A stretch of 64,000 nucleotides of DNA, taken from Lepturacanthus savala (Eukaryota > Chordata > Actinopteri > Scombriformes > Trichiuridae). Location of the stretch: contig CM060470.1 in NCBI GenBank assembly GCA_030544235.1, positions 31,422,809 through 31,486,808 of the forward strand. Direction: 5' to 3'. Position 1 is the first letter of the stretch; the number at the start of each line of letters is the position of its first letter. The position numbers and the translations under genes are program-made. Below are positions 1 through 11,807 of this stretch, in pieces. The notes under the pieces were generated by a model. The model made no database searches. It was given only the letters and a program-made list of their open reading frames with translations, and was not told where the DNA came from.

Positions 1-201
1 TCGGGTCCGCGTCAATTTCGCCTCGGCGCAGAACCACAAGTGATCAGAGAGCAGGACGGTGATGAACAGCAGAGAAGCCAGCGACAGTCGCCATCTCTGG
101 GCCCGCTCCGACTCGGTAAATGGCTTCTCGTTCTCTCTGGGTGCGAACCAGTATTTTAAGCCTTCATCATGCTGCCGACGCATCCAAGCACCCCTGGTCA
201 T
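1..201 (-). CDS. nalf1: nalf1 (FAM155A) N-terminal coding exon, partial
   Basis: Read on the minus strand from an ATG at 201-199, this is an open frame of exactly 67 codons running off the left edge. It begins MTRGAWM, continues with PRENEKPF and SERAQRWRLSLASLL, and ends CAEAKLTRTR. These blocks match the N-terminus of vertebrate NALF1/FAM155A, and the MTRGAWM and PRENEKPF parts separate it from the paralogue NALF2. Residues about 39-57 form the first hydrophobic segment. The family is a membrane auxiliary subunit of the NALCN sodium-leak channel, working with UNC79 and UNC80; the cysteine-rich part of the protein lies outside the window. The ATG has A at -3. The gene points away from abhd13, as FAM155A does in human. 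It is too short for an ORF caller because it is cut by the edge. A teleost could carry nalf1a or nalf1b; I cannot tell which. Confidence -1.
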   Translation of the reverse strand, partial: MTRGAWMRRQHDEGLKYWFAPRENEKPFTESERAQRWRLSLASLLFITVLLSDHLWFCAEAKLTRTR

Positions 202-486
202 ATTTTAGGAAAGTGCTGCCCTGGCCGACTCCACCGCGGGGGCTGCTCTGCCACAATACTCATTGACTTGAGGGGGGAGACAGGGTCCGGTTGGTTCTCT
301 TCTGTAACGGTGGGGTGCCGCCGTGCCTCCGCCGGTTCCAGGGCGCTTCTCTATTGCGCCCGCAGCAATCGGTGCTATTTCGATCCAATTAGCTCGTCCG
401 CACAGATTAAGCTTCGCGCTGCCGCATCCCGGTTCTCCATGGCTCTCCGGGGGGAAACTGCGTCCTCTTTGACCGCATGCCCCCCA

Positions 487-526
<40 letters not shown>

Positions 527-860
527 TTCCCGTCCCTCCCGGGCTCGTTCTCCGCTCGAGACCAGCTGTTGCGAGCCTCTCTACCCTTGATGCTCGCGCG
601 TCCGCCGCCCGTCCGCTTCGCAAATTCACTTTTAAAGAAGAGCAACGACGAGCCCGTTCGGTGCACGCTGGCTGAGGGTTTCTCTGTCCCGTGCCTGGGC
701 AGAAAGCCTAGAATCCTTGCTCCCGTTGTCCATTGTCATCTTGGACCTCGGTTAAGTTGCCGCCATGTTCGTCTTGAAACACTTTTTCGGAGAGCTGAGT
801 CTGTTTGCGTCATCTCCATCGTTGCGATAGCTCCATCGTTGCGCAGTGGCGGAGCAGCTT
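202..860 (-). promoter_or_regulatory. CpG-rich 5' region / probable promoter of nalf1
   Basis: Directly upstream of the nalf1 start the sequence is clearly richer in G+C and in CpG than the rest of the window, for example around 570-665. It contains a CT/GA tract at 487-526. This is what a CpG-island promoter and 5' UTR of a neuronal gene would look like. The transcription start cannot be fixed from sequence. Overlapping open frames on both strands here (169-675, 205-666) owe their length to the CT repeat and base composition and do not look coding. Confidence -1.
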
Positions 861-2079
861 ATTACCTATATGCACACACACGCGCGCACACATACACACT
901 GAGGCAGAGAGAGAAACACAGAGGCGGGGGGCACACATATAGGTGGTTAAGGGTGTTTTGGCTTCGTGTAACTAAAAGGCTGGTGGGGGAAACACACACT
1001 TTTGGCGACACCTTGCTTTTGGTGCAGGATGAACGGGAATCCATTCACAAAGCACAACAATGCAGTTAAAGACATCACGCTCGCCTTTTCCATATAGTCA
1101 TTAAAACGCATCGATTCGGCCAATTTCATGTGAAATGTGAGCAGATTCTGAGCCTCGGAACAAGTGGGAGGCAGCTGAACAAGCTGCAAAGCAACAGTAT
1201 CATTTTCTTGTTCCCGCACGGGTCCCATCTTATCAGCTGCGTGCTGTTTGGTCAGTGGGTTTAAAACAAACATATGACCCAACAGCATGTCCCTATATGC
1301 AATATGTGTGTGGGTGTGCGCGTGTCTGATATGTGTGATTGGGTGTATGTGTGCGCGCACGTGTGTGTGTCAGATAGGAGGAGGGAGGGGAGGATATTTG
1401 CTCTTAGGGGAGGAAAGTAAATTACAGTATTCATCCTCATCCTTATAACTACTAATCATTGTCAGCCCTGCATGGCTTGGAGTACTACCAAAAAGACAAG
1501 AGAGTGTTGCTTAATGTTAATGAGCTGTATATTGAGGATAAGACAAGCGATGATTACCTGATTAATTTGTGCTTACGGCAGAGGGGAAGGAGGCAGCTTC
1601 AACATTGTTTGTTGTTGAAGGGTCATTCCTCTATAAAAACAATCCCATTAGTTTTAGTGCAGTCTCATTGTCCTGCCAAAAAAAGGAAAATAATGCAACG
1701 TGTTGAACGATGAAGGAGAGTCAATGCAAACATTGAAAATTGTGTGAAATATTTCAATAGGGCTTCAGCACCAGGGATAGTTCATGGCTGCAGTGTGGAG
1801 GCTACATGTCAGTTTCCGATCAGAGGTTTTCTTTGTGAAACTGGCCTTCAAGCAAAACAAAATTGGTGTTTATTCCCTCTCGCTGTATTGCTGGTGGCAT
1901 TGCAACTTTTGTTGAGTGTGTTGAGAAGCGTAACCCTTCATTTTACAGGTCCTTAATTACATATGAACTCTTTTTTTTCAGCATGAACTCATGAATGAAC
2001 TACTTTGTAGTTCATATGTAGTTCATATAAATGCTCATATACATATATAGTTGATATAATTGTCCATGTCTGGTTACTA
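861..2079. other. Intergenic, no gene seen
   Basis: Non-coding sequence with short CA/GT tracts near 876-900 and 1300-1372. No protein similarity or repeat family was recognised. Open frames here (up to 137 aa) have no recognisable domains. Confidence -1.
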
Positions 2080-2212
2080 TAGTTTTGTCTTCTGTTTGCT
2101 GTTGTGTTTTGTTTTCTTTTGTGCAGCACTTTGTGCTATGTTTTTAAATGTATGAAAAGTGGTATATAAATAAAGATTGATTGATTGATTGATTTATGGA
2201 TTGATTGATTTT
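2080..2212 (+). repeat. LINE 3'-end-like remnant with (TTGA)n tail
   Basis: The segment ends in a block with AGCACTTTGTGC, then ATGAAAAGTGGTATATAAAT and AAAG, followed by a TTGA repeat at about 2178-2212. This arrangement, a stem-forming 3' end followed by a short microsatellite, is typical of teleost L2/CR1-type LINE 3' ends. Only the tail is present, so family assignment is tentative. Confidence -1.
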
Positions 2213-2655
2213 TTTCAGTTAGGATATGACAGATAAAATATATATCTTTGCCTTTAGAACAGGTGTATGATGATTATCCTTTAGAACAGGAGCATGGTGA
2301 TTTTTATGAAAATGAAAACTTTCTTGCTGAGCCATTTTAATCGAATATACGAATAGTCAGACTTAAGTTTTTTGAAGTCAGCTGAACATAAATCGTTTAG
2401 CTTTGAGAATGACATCGATCCAGATACAAATTTATACAAAGATTGGAACTCTGGATCCAAATACTACACAGAAAATCATTTTAATGTACTCAATTTTGAA
2501 GGATTTTCAATTATATGTTATAATTGAAAATCATAAATGAAATCATTATTCATCATTATACATCATCATTAAAACCTAGCTTTCAAGTCATTCCCATTAG
2601 TGAAACCTTGTTGACAAGGGCTCTAATTTTATTTTAGAAGGCTACAATGGTTTTA
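2213..2655. other. Intergenic, no gene seen
   Basis: AT-rich sequence with no recognised coding or repeat content. Confidence -1.
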
Positions 2656-2656
2656 G

Positions 2657-2925
2657 GTATGGAGCAGTGAGTAGGGCTGTTGCCTTACAGGAAGAAAGTT
2701 GGATCTTTCTGTGTGGAGTTTGCATGGTTTCCCCATGTCTGCATGTCTCCCATATTCCAAAGACATGAGAGACTCTAAATTGCCCAGAGGTGTGAGTGAA
2801 TGGTTTGTATGCCCCATGATAGGCTGGTGAGCTGTCTGGGGTGTAGCCCTGCCTCTCGCCCAAAGTAGGCTGGGATTGGTTCCAGCAGACCCCTGTGACT
2901 CTAATGCAGTATAGGCACATTATTG
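2657..2925 (+). repeat. tRNA-derived SINE (family S1), diverged copy
   Basis: It matches the body of the S1 SINE (described in full at 4905-5264): CTTTCTGTGTGGAGTTTGCA, CTCTAAATTGCCC, CTGCCTCTCGCC and CTGGGATTGGTTCCAGCAGA in order. The tRNA-like head is degraded and box B is missing, and the 3' tail is lost, so this is an old copy. Confidence -1.
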
Positions 2926-3104
2926 ACATATTGACAATCTTTTTAGTGTAAATCACAAAACATAAGGAGTGGTGGAGTGGCTTTGATGGAGTGCCTTTCT
3001 TTGTACAGAATGTTTTTCAGTGTAGTGTGGTGAGTTTCATATATAGGACACCTGGTTATTGCATTGATTCCAACAAGTTTTGTTTACAGTGATTTAAATA
3101 TTTT

Positions 3105-3226
3105 CAGTCAGTCTGTCATTTTCTATACCTACTTCTTATTCCTTATTAGGGTTGCAGGAGCCAATCCCAGTGCATTACAGCGAGAGGCGGGGATACACCC
3201 CAGATGGTCGCCAGCCTATTATCACC
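3105..3226 (-). repeat. S1 SINE, 5'-truncated copy
   Basis: Reverse-orientation 3' part of S1. It begins with the tail CAGTCAGTCTGTCATTTTC and continues through GGATACACCCCAGATGGTCG before stopping. It lies directly against the endonuclease end of the decayed LINE that follows, so it probably inserted into it. Confidence -1.
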
Positions 3227-5600
3227 AAGTAACAAGCGGTTTACTCATAAGTGATGTCAGTGATCACCTTCCTGTCCTTGTAATGGTGCATAATTTAATT
3301 AATAAATGCTTGGTTGATAAAAAAAATAAACCTTCCTGTAAATTAAGGAGTTTGAAAACACCAGAAAGAATTGAAGGATGGATCTGAGGAGTTGTAACTG
3401 GGACAAGGTTTATGTTGATGATCCAGATCTAACATATATATGATGCATTTTGTTTACATTCTTAAAATTATATAATAAGCATTGTCCTATACAAATGTGT
3501 AGGATGAAAGAGCAACATAAAGGTTTTGATTATGGCATGGATTACAAAGGATCTGCAGAAGGAATGTAGTAGGAAAAATCAACTGTACAAAATTTTACAG
3601 CAGAGAACTAGTGACTGTGAAGAAAAATATAAGCAGTATAAGAACAAACTAACTATTCTCATGAGGACTCAAAAGCAGGAATACTACAGTAAAATACTGG
3701 AGGACAGTAAAAATAACATACAAAAAACTTGACAGATAATCAGTCATATAATTCAGAATAAAAGTAATAATTCAGAACTTTCCAGATTATTATATAAATA
3801 AATTAAATAATAAAATGGACAATTGTTAATTGTAATGTTGATGAGTTCAATGACTACTTCGTAGACATTGGTACTTTTTTGGCAAAAGAGAGTACTGTAA
3901 CCAATGACAACAAAAATATGTTTAATTTGATCAACAAAATGTTATTTCTATGTTTCTTAGTGGGGTATATTAAACTGACATTATTGAAATTGTAAGAAAA
4001 TTAAAAAATAAGAGATCACTCGACATGCATTCCACTGATACATAAATCATCAACGATGTGATTTATTATATTGTAAGACCTTTGACCTATGGTTGTAAAT
4101 TGTCTTTCCAAAAAGAAATCTTTCCAAACAACTTGAACTCAGCACAGGTGATGCCAAATTATATAAATGGAGATAAACTCTGTATGGATAAGTACAGACA
4201 AATGTTTTGCCACAATTTTTAAATGTTGGAGAATTTTTTTGTGAAACAATTAAATCTGTTCATTCATAAAATATATTATGAAGTGAAAATAAATATGGAT
4301 TCAAAGAAAGTAGAACTACTGCTTTTGCAGTAAAATGGTAGAAGAAATAACAAATGCAAATGGAAATAATAAGTGTTCTATTGGTCTCTATATTGATCTG
4401 CAGAAGGCTTTTGATACCATAGATCACAGACAGTTATTGAAGAAATTAAATTGTATGGGATACGAGGGGTTGTTCATTCTTGGCTGCAAAGTTACTTAGG
4501 TAATAGACAACAGTGTGTACAAATTACTATACTAAATTATTATACTACAACTATGTCAGCATTTTGAAAGTCTACTTGTAATGTACCACAAGGATCAATG
4601 GTCTAATACTGCTCATTCTTTATATCAATGATATCTGCAATGTAACTGTTTTTTAAGATACTGTATGTAATATTTGCAGATTATACCAATTTGTTTTCTT
4701 TTGGTAAGAATTTAAAGGAACTTTTCTGTTGTGTATAAAGGGAGCTTGGAAATCTCAAGACTTAGTGTGATGCCAATAAATTATCTTTAAATATTAAGAA
4801 AACAAAATTCATGGTTTTTGGGAATCTAAATGAAAGTGATTGTACTATTAATTTAAAAGTCTGTAATGTTGACATTAAAATGCTTTTTGAAACTGAATTC
4901 CTTGGGGCTCTTGACACGGTGGTGCAGGGGTTAGCACTGTTGCCTCACAGCAAGAAGGTCACAGGTTCAAGACCTCCTAGGTCCTGGGTCTGGGACCTTT
5001 CTGTGTGGAGTTTGCATGTTCTCCCTGTGTCTGCGTGGGTTTTCACCAGGTTCTCCAGCTTCCTCCCGCAGTCCAAAAACATGCTGAGGTTAATTGGAGA
5101 CTCTAAATTGCCCGTAGGTGTGAATATTTGTGTGTGCCATACGATTGGCTGGTGACCATCTGGGGTGTATCCCTGCCTCTAGCCGTAATGCGCTGGGATT
5201 GGCTCCAGCAGACCCTTGTGAGGAACCCTAATGAGGAATAAGCAGGTATAGAAAATGAGATGAGATTCCTTGTGGTTGTTGACTAAAGGTTAACATGGAA
5301 ACAATACATTTAATATGTTAAAGCAAATTTCAAAATCACTTCCATACGTATGTAAGGCTGATTATTATGCTCACATACAGCCAATTTTTCTAAATTCTCA
5401 TGGTATGAAATTTTATGATTTGTTTTATTATTAAATCATGCATAGTTCAAAACAAAATCAAAAATGCTCCCTCAATACAAAGGTGTTTTTCAGTTCAGGA
5501 GACCTGGTATAATCTCAGCGGTGTTTGCAAATTTACTGTACAAAAAGCTAAAAAAGGTATGAAAAGTATGGTATGATGGTATGATGTGTCTGAGATGAGT
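3227..5600 (+). mobile_element. Decayed non-LTR retrotransposon (LINE), endonuclease end and reverse transcriptase
   Basis: Plus-strand fragments read like ORF2 of a jockey/CR1/L2-group LINE. SDVSDHLPVL near 3255-3285 resembles the SDH motif that closes the AP-type endonuclease. A linker region follows at 3526-3732. Reverse-transcriptase blocks are IDLQKAFDTIDH near 4390-4430, YGIRG, WLQSYLGNRQQ near 4480-4515 and a PQGS block near 4590. At 4673-4684 the expected FADD catalytic motif reads FADY, so the second catalytic aspartate is lost. Stops and frameshifts run throughout, so it is dead. A SINE at 4905-5264 splits the FLG...LTWK block, which resumes after it. The 3' limit is uncertain. Confidence -1.
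4905..5264 (+). repeat. tRNA-derived SINE (family S1), full-length reference copy
   Basis: The head is tRNA-like. TGGTGCAGGGG at 4920-4930 fits pol III box A (TRGYNNANNGG), and GGTTCAAGACC at 4964-4974 fits box B (GGTTCRANNCC). A roughly 250-bp body follows, with CTTTCTGTGTGGAGTTTGCA, AAAACATGCTGAGGTTAATT, CTCTAAATTGCCC and a CCCTAATGAGGAATAAGC block, ending in a TGAGATGAG tail. An 8-bp target duplication ATTCCTTG flanks it at 4897-4904 and 5265-5272. Like other SINEs it has no coding capacity and would be mobilised by a partner LINE. Open frames inside it (for example 4811-5155) are not genes. The published family name is not known to me with certainty. Confidence -1.
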
Positions 5601-5989
5601 TAAATTCTGGAATAACCCCAACATACATTGAAAAAACATGTCATTCTCTTTTGGTCTTTAAGAAAATAGTTTGTAAAGTTATTTTTGAAGCTTATAAGTG
5701 TGATTAATTATCTGTTAATGTTTCTTTGGAATTTTGCTGTTACTGTGCTTTTCTGTTGTTGTTTCTTTGCTTTTCTGGAGGATGGTAGCCATAAAAGTTG
5801 ATAATATAAGATAGGCTTTTATAAGCAGTTTGCTTCTGCCTATGCCTTTTAGGTCATTGTTCAACACATGATTATTGGTTTTGTATGAAATGTCAATGCT
5901 GCGCACAATGTTTTTCTGGTTGTGGTGCAGTGTTTGATAGGAGCTGAAATAAAAGTAGGCACTCAATAAATTAGCAATATCAAAATATC
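5601..5989. other. Intergenic, no gene seen
   Basis: AT-rich; could include the 3' untranslated end of the upstream LINE, but no defining tail was found. Confidence -1.
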
Positions 5990-6420
5990 TACAGTAGTGT
6001 TCATTACAATAGCAGTGTGTTTAAAAACATTTAAAAATGTCAATAAATCCAAAGTCCTTATAACATTTTTTATCTCAATGCATTGAGAACACTGCATTTT
6101 ATATCCTAAATCAAATATGAAGAAAAATGTGTCAAATTTTTAATTACTTTGCAGAAAATTAAGAAAAATGAATATTAGGCTGTTAAACAAACAGCAGTGT
6201 CTACATTTTTCTTTACAAACTCAAATGTATTGTATAAACTGACAAATCTTCAGGATTTATCATTCCTGTGAATCACTAAAGTGATATTTGTTACGACCAT
6301 GGTTTCTGAGAACTGCTTCACATCAGTGTTGCATGGACTTGAATAACTTCTGGTTCCTATGGACAGGTGTTTCAGCCGCATAATTCCTCTGTTTTTCTTT
6401 TTTTTTGTCTCAAAAATATT
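5990..6420 (+). mobile_element. Tc1/mariner-type terminal fragment
   Basis: It begins TACAGTAGTGTTCATTACAA followed by TAGCAGTGTG, which resembles the terminal repeat of a common teleost Tc1-like element. The inner part (GTGAATCACTAAAGTGATAT, CTGCTTCACATCAGTG) is similar to 12060-12140 in the window's larger Tc1-like copy. Only one end is present and no transposase motif is readable. Confidence -1.
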
Positions 6421-9400
6421 CTTTTATGTCAGCCAACAGGAAATGGTTGAAAATACAATAAAAGTACATACATACAGTACAACATATAGACATTTTAATC
6501 AGGAAAGTGACATATTGTAGTTTTAAATAGACTACTTTACTTCTATCATGAGTTCCTCATTGGAAAAAAGAAGTCTCTTCCAACAGAATTTGCAGATTCA
6601 TCAGCAAATGTCAGCAGGCGGTCAGCTGGAGAGGACCCATTTTTCTCAATGGGTTTAAATCCACCGTTCATCTGATCATTATAGAAACGAGAAGTTTAAC
6701 ATGCAGGTGCCTGGATTGCTGGAGTTGTTACTGTGGATGTTGTTATGGCAAACATCTGTTGTGCTGTTGCTAGGGCTGCTTGAATGCTCATCATTCATCA
6801 CTCACTGTTCTCACATATTATGTCACTGCAGGATCCTGTGATCATGCCTTGTGGGGATAGATGTCCTACTTTGACTGGGATTGTCTAGTCTGCCTTTAAC
6901 TGCCATTGCTCAGTTTTATGCTGTCTTTGACCTGTATTGTGTTGTGTGTGTGCCAGCCTCATCTGCTGGTAACCATATATTGTAGAGACAATTTACAGAT
7001 CTGTAATTCGATTGGTTCGAACTTGAACGCCTGACTTATGTCAGCACCTGAAAGTGGCTATTCAGCAACATATGGAGTGTGTGTCTGGCACAGCAGAGAC
7101 TTGACAGTTTCACACTGCTGCCAATATTTTCGTACCTCTGTGTTTGTGCATGTGTGTGTGTGAAGAAGAGAGAAATAGTGTGAATGAAATATAGCCAGGG
7201 ACAGGGACTACTCCACTTGGAGGAAACAAGGGGTTCTATAAAATATTATCTTTAACTCAAAATCTCTCAAAAGTGAGGAAACAAAAATTGGCTATGAAAC
7301 ATAGGCTTAATGAAATAACACACTCAAACATAATTCGCTCCAGAGGAGAAAAACAAAAGAGCTCATGCTAACTAAGTTACAAAATTAAAAACAAAACTTC
7401 ACTCCGTAGAGGATCCTGGCTGGCGAATTAACAAAGGCGGCTGCGGCTGCGGCTGCGGCTGTGAAGGGCTCGTGGAGACGAAGACACTCTGGCACAAGAC
7501 AAGGGGAACACGGACTATTTGAGCACATGAGGGAGGGGAACAGGTGGAGACAATCAGGTAATCAGGGGAGACAATCAGACAGGTGACAAGACAAAACCCC
7601 AAGACAAGACAAACCTCACCACGGTGTGACATTCATATAACTTGTTTTCCCAAATGCAGTTAAATTAGGAGAGAAAATATAATGAAGTAAAGATAATTGT
7701 TTATTATACAAATGATGAATGCAAACTGGTCTTAGGAAAACCTTGATCACATCAGCCAAACAAGATAAATTTCACTGATTTGTACATTTTATCTCACTTT
7801 TTTGGAACATATAAAGAAGTTCTTGAAATCTATAAGCTGCTGTATTTTTTTTTTAATTGTACATTACAATCCAGTACAATATGTTCTTGACACTTTTCCA
7901 GCTTGTTAAAAAAAGAACATACATTAAAAAAAATCTCTCCAATTTTAGGAGTGCTACGATTCAATTTAGGGGATTTAATTTATTTGCTATAGTACCCCCA
8001 AAAATGGGCAAGAAACACCTTGACTTTATAGGAAGATTCTGTGATCAAAGGGCATCATCCCGTATCCATTGCTGAGACTGATTCACCTGATGTGATGATG
8101 GGGATGATGGAGGGCTGCACATAACAGCAAATGAATTCACTAAAGCTGAGAGAGAGAATCATATTTAAAAAGACAGCATTAAGATGATCGGCTGAAAAGG
8201 GAGGTGTTGATGTGCTATTGGATAGAGGAGACCAGCTGATGTGAATACATTGGTTAATAGCCTGGGAAATGACAGCAAGAAAATCATGAAATTATGTTTC
8301 ACATTTATTATTTACAGCCCTAAGCATACAAGAAAGAGTCTAACTCCTCCATCCTGTCCCAACTTTTGCTAAGATTAATTAGTATCAATGTGCAAAATCA
8401 GTGGAATTCCCCTTTAAAATGTAATATTACATTTTTGTCAAAGACATTTTGCACCCAGGTGCCTCATCAGCTCGTTGTTTCCCAGATCATCAGCATTCCT
8501 GATGGGGGGACAGAAAGGACAGGACAGGTGGTTGCTGGAACTACTGACAGACAGAGTGGGGGAGGGGAGTAGGATGGGGTAAGAAGAAAAAAAGACAGGT
8601 GACATCATCCAACTGTGCACATGGCCATTTGCCAACTTGTGTCAAATAGACAACCTTCCCACCTCCTACACACCGTGTCAGCATAAAAATGGACCTCTTT
8701 CTGTCTGTCACTATGTCTGGCTTCATGATGCATGCGCTCCTTATTCTCTTTCACTCCTGCTCTGCTTTCACATTTTCTGCTCGTTTACTGTTTATGTTTT
8801 CTTCTTCACTCCTTTATTCCCCCCCTCACCAGACTCCTCTCATATAGCTCTTTCTTAACTTCTTACAATCGTTTTCCATCACCTTGTTTTCCTCTGTCTC
8901 TCTATCTCACTCTCCTGTTTTCATCTGCCTGACGTCAAAAGAGAAAAGGAGACAGGCTGAGCCTTCCCTGATTGGCCGGAGAAGACAACACCCTCAGCCC
9001 TGGCTTATTGTCAGGAGTAGACGTCAGGAACTGTAGGAACATAGAGGTGTGATTTCAGGTTAGTATATTATCCCCAGTCAAAAACAATTGTGGTTCGTGA
9101 CATGTAAAATATATGCGCATATATGAAATATGTTTGTGTGCATACAGGAGCACATACGTGGTTGTTTTTGTTTTTTGTTTTTTTATCTTATCTCGTGTTG
9201 TTATTTTAATGCTCTGAGTGTACCAAGAAATAACATTTGGTACAAAATATTTGATCCTTTGGAGTAGTAGTTTGACAATATAATATTAAATCAAGGTCCA
9301 CTAAGGCTTTCAACTGCATTTCATTCTTCATTAATGGAGGTTGCTCAGTTGTCACCACAAAATTATGGAAATACTGTTACATAATCACAGGTAGTAGCAT

Positions 9401-9984
9401 ATATATAAATAAATGAGAAAAAAATTAAATAATGGTGCATGCTCAGGCATAGTAATTTTTTATTGTTTCCTTGCTGTCGATGTCATTTGATATAGCAGCT
9501 TTGACCAGCTGTTCCCATCAGCTGGTGTCCTATATCCAATAGCACAGTGCCACACCTTCCCTGTTAGCCAATTATCTTGGTGCTGTCTTTAAATTATGAT
9601 TCCCTCTCGCAGCTTTCTAGTGTGTTCATGCAGTGTTATGCAAACCTTTCTGCCTCCCCATCGTCTCCCAGTCTTTGCAGTAACATCAGCTTCAGTCATC
9701 AGCCACCACCACCAGTATTCCTGGGGGGAGGTTATTGAGTTGCTGCTCTGGGATGATGCTCCTTAATTACAAAAAATCAAAAAACAAACACAGAAAACAA
9801 AAATAAAACAAAACTGTAGAGAAGGATTCACCATTAATATATAATATAATCAACATATTTACTTCTTTCACTTTTCGCTTCTGATTTTCTATTATTGTTG
9901 CTGATCTATTTGAAAAACCCACACTGCACTGCCTCATTATTTGTAATACAACTCTGAAAAACAAAACTGCATACCTAATGTTTA
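6421..9984. other. Intergenic, no gene seen
   Basis: No exon or domain could be supported. Noted features are a short GCGGCT tandem near 7437-7461, a purine/CA-rich stretch at 7460-7620 (ACAGGTGGAGACAATCAGG and similar) that looks like a dispersed teleost repeat of unknown class, and pyrimidine-rich tracts at 8750-8925. The latter produce spurious open frames. Confidence -1.
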
Positions 9985-10650
9985 TTGTGATGGATTACAC
10001 AGCCACAGAAAGTCTTGAGAGTGCTGGCGAGAAAAAAGACATTGAGTGTGCACCAACAAATACTTGGTGTGCCAAATTTATTTTCAACAGTGTAACACTG
10101 TTGAAAATAAACATTCAAACATTCAAAGATAAAATTATTAACACAAAACATACATTTTTCTGCCTTCTATTAGTAATAGTTAACAGCAGTTGAACTGGTT
10201 TGATATTTGACATATTCAACAGATTCAAAAACACTCATTTAACTTGTGATACATATCACCAATTTTTTTCAGTGAACTTGTGTTGTCTTCATAATCATCC
10301 AGGGTATATATCACAATCACAATGCATTTTTGTGAATTCAACACTCATTATACATGATATATATCACAGATCTTTTTCAAACAACTTGTATCTTGCATTA
10401 GATCAGTTCGTAGTATGATTTAATAATTACTATGATATATACTACCCCAGGATATGCTGGTGACCATCAGGGGTGTAGCCCTGCCTCTCGCCTGTAACAT
10501 GCTGGGATTGGCTCCAGCAGACCCTTGTGACCCTAATGAGGAATATGTGGTTATAGAAGATGAATGAATGAATGAATGATGTATACCTTGGATGATCATG
10601 AAGATGCCATAAGTTGTTTGAAAATGTTTCAAAACAGTCACCAGTGATTA
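9985..10650. repeat. Foldback-like palindromic element, copy A
   Basis: Homologous to 24805-25205. Shared blocks include GAAAAAAGACATTG, ACACTCATTTAACTTGTGAT, CAGATCTTTTTCAAA, ATTTAATAATTACT and CATAAGTTGTTTGAAAA. The segment is internally inverted: ACTTGTGTTGTCTTCATAAT at 10275 onwards is the approximate reverse complement of the GATGATCATGAAG-ATGCCATAAGTTG region near 10592-10618. A SINE fragment (10445-10578) is inserted in it. No open frame is present. It looks like a non-autonomous DNA element with long inverted arms, but the ends are not clean. Confidence -1.
10445..10578 (+). repeat. S1 SINE, 5'-truncated copy inside foldback element
   Basis: Carries the S1 3' half, including CTGCCTCTCGCCTGTAA, CTGGGATTGGCTCCAGCAGA and CCCTAATGAGGAATA, and ends in a TGAA repeat. 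Similar short blocks (GATATATAC before, GATGTATAC after) may be its target duplication. The undisturbed counterpart site is visible in the second element copy at about 25068-25090. Confidence -1.
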
Positions 10651-11807
10651 GTCCAATGTTGGAGATGTCATAATGCTGTTCAACTTCCCACCCCACCCAG
10701 CACCACACCTGCTCAGCCTCTGGGTTTTACTATCCTGATCGATTGACTCACCCCATTTCTATTCCAGGAATCCCTCAGCAGCTTATCAACACAGCTCACT
10801 ATCCCAAGGACAATGCCTTTTCCCATAGCCCTGGTTCTAGATCACTTCTGTAAATTCCCATTGAGCAGTCTATAGCAGCAGTCATATTCAAAGGAAATGT
10901 GCCTTTAAGGAAAGACGGCTTTTACTCTGGCAAGGAAACATACTGAATAAAAAATACATAGTAGAGGAGGCATGTTTTTATTGGAATCAAACAGATCTCA
11001 AGGAATTTTTATGTGTATCAGTTTGTTTGTTTGACATGTAAATTAACAGTTAATTTGTTCCATCTCTGAAGCTTTGTATTGTACACAGCAGGTTTTTTCA
11101 TTGTGCAATATGTAATATTTAAAAATTCTTGCTGAAGATATTACACAGTGATGTTACTTTTATCAAAAATAAATAAATAAATGTGTTTGTGTATGGGATG
11201 ACTGTATGTTTGTCTTCATCCTCTGTTACCTTGATGTTACATCACTGATCGCCTGAGACTGTATCCTGAAGCTCTCACAGCTCTCTACAGTCTCATTTGT
11301 GGGGAATGATTGCTCTCTCTGCAAAAGGACCAGTGGGCTTTGGACATGATAATCAAACAGTGGGTTTAATGCTGCATACTCCACACTGCTAAGAACCTAA
11401 TAGTGTAAAAGGGCATTGCCTCCCTAAGCAGGGATTAATATGCTCTTTGTATTGTGAAATTATTTAACTAAAATGTAAGGAGTGTTTGTCTGTCTGTATG
11501 TATGCCCTTCAATTTTATAAACACTTCCTAAAAACAGAAATGTAAGTAAGATTTTGTGGAATGTGCAAATGTGGCTTATGTATAATTTCTAGCAAATATA
11601 GCAACACTGTATAAACAAAAAAAAATCTCCACTAGTGAAATAAGTAGTTCAGCAAACATATTCTGAAAAACTATGTCTAACCAAAAGAAAACTAATGATA
11701 GATACAGACAATCACAGCTTCATAATTGGCCACTTTCATTGCATCCTGCATGAAAGTGTGGGTTTTCTCTATCAGTGAGGCAAAATAGGCATTTGGTATC
11801 TGTTTAT
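10651..11807. other. Intergenic, no gene seen
   Basis: No coding or named repeat content recognised. Confidence -1.

Noticed and set aside
169..675. 168-aa plus-strand and 153-aa minus-strand open frames
   Set aside because: They overlap the antisense of nalf1 and a CT repeat, and their Ser/Leu or Arg/Glu runs come from that repeat.
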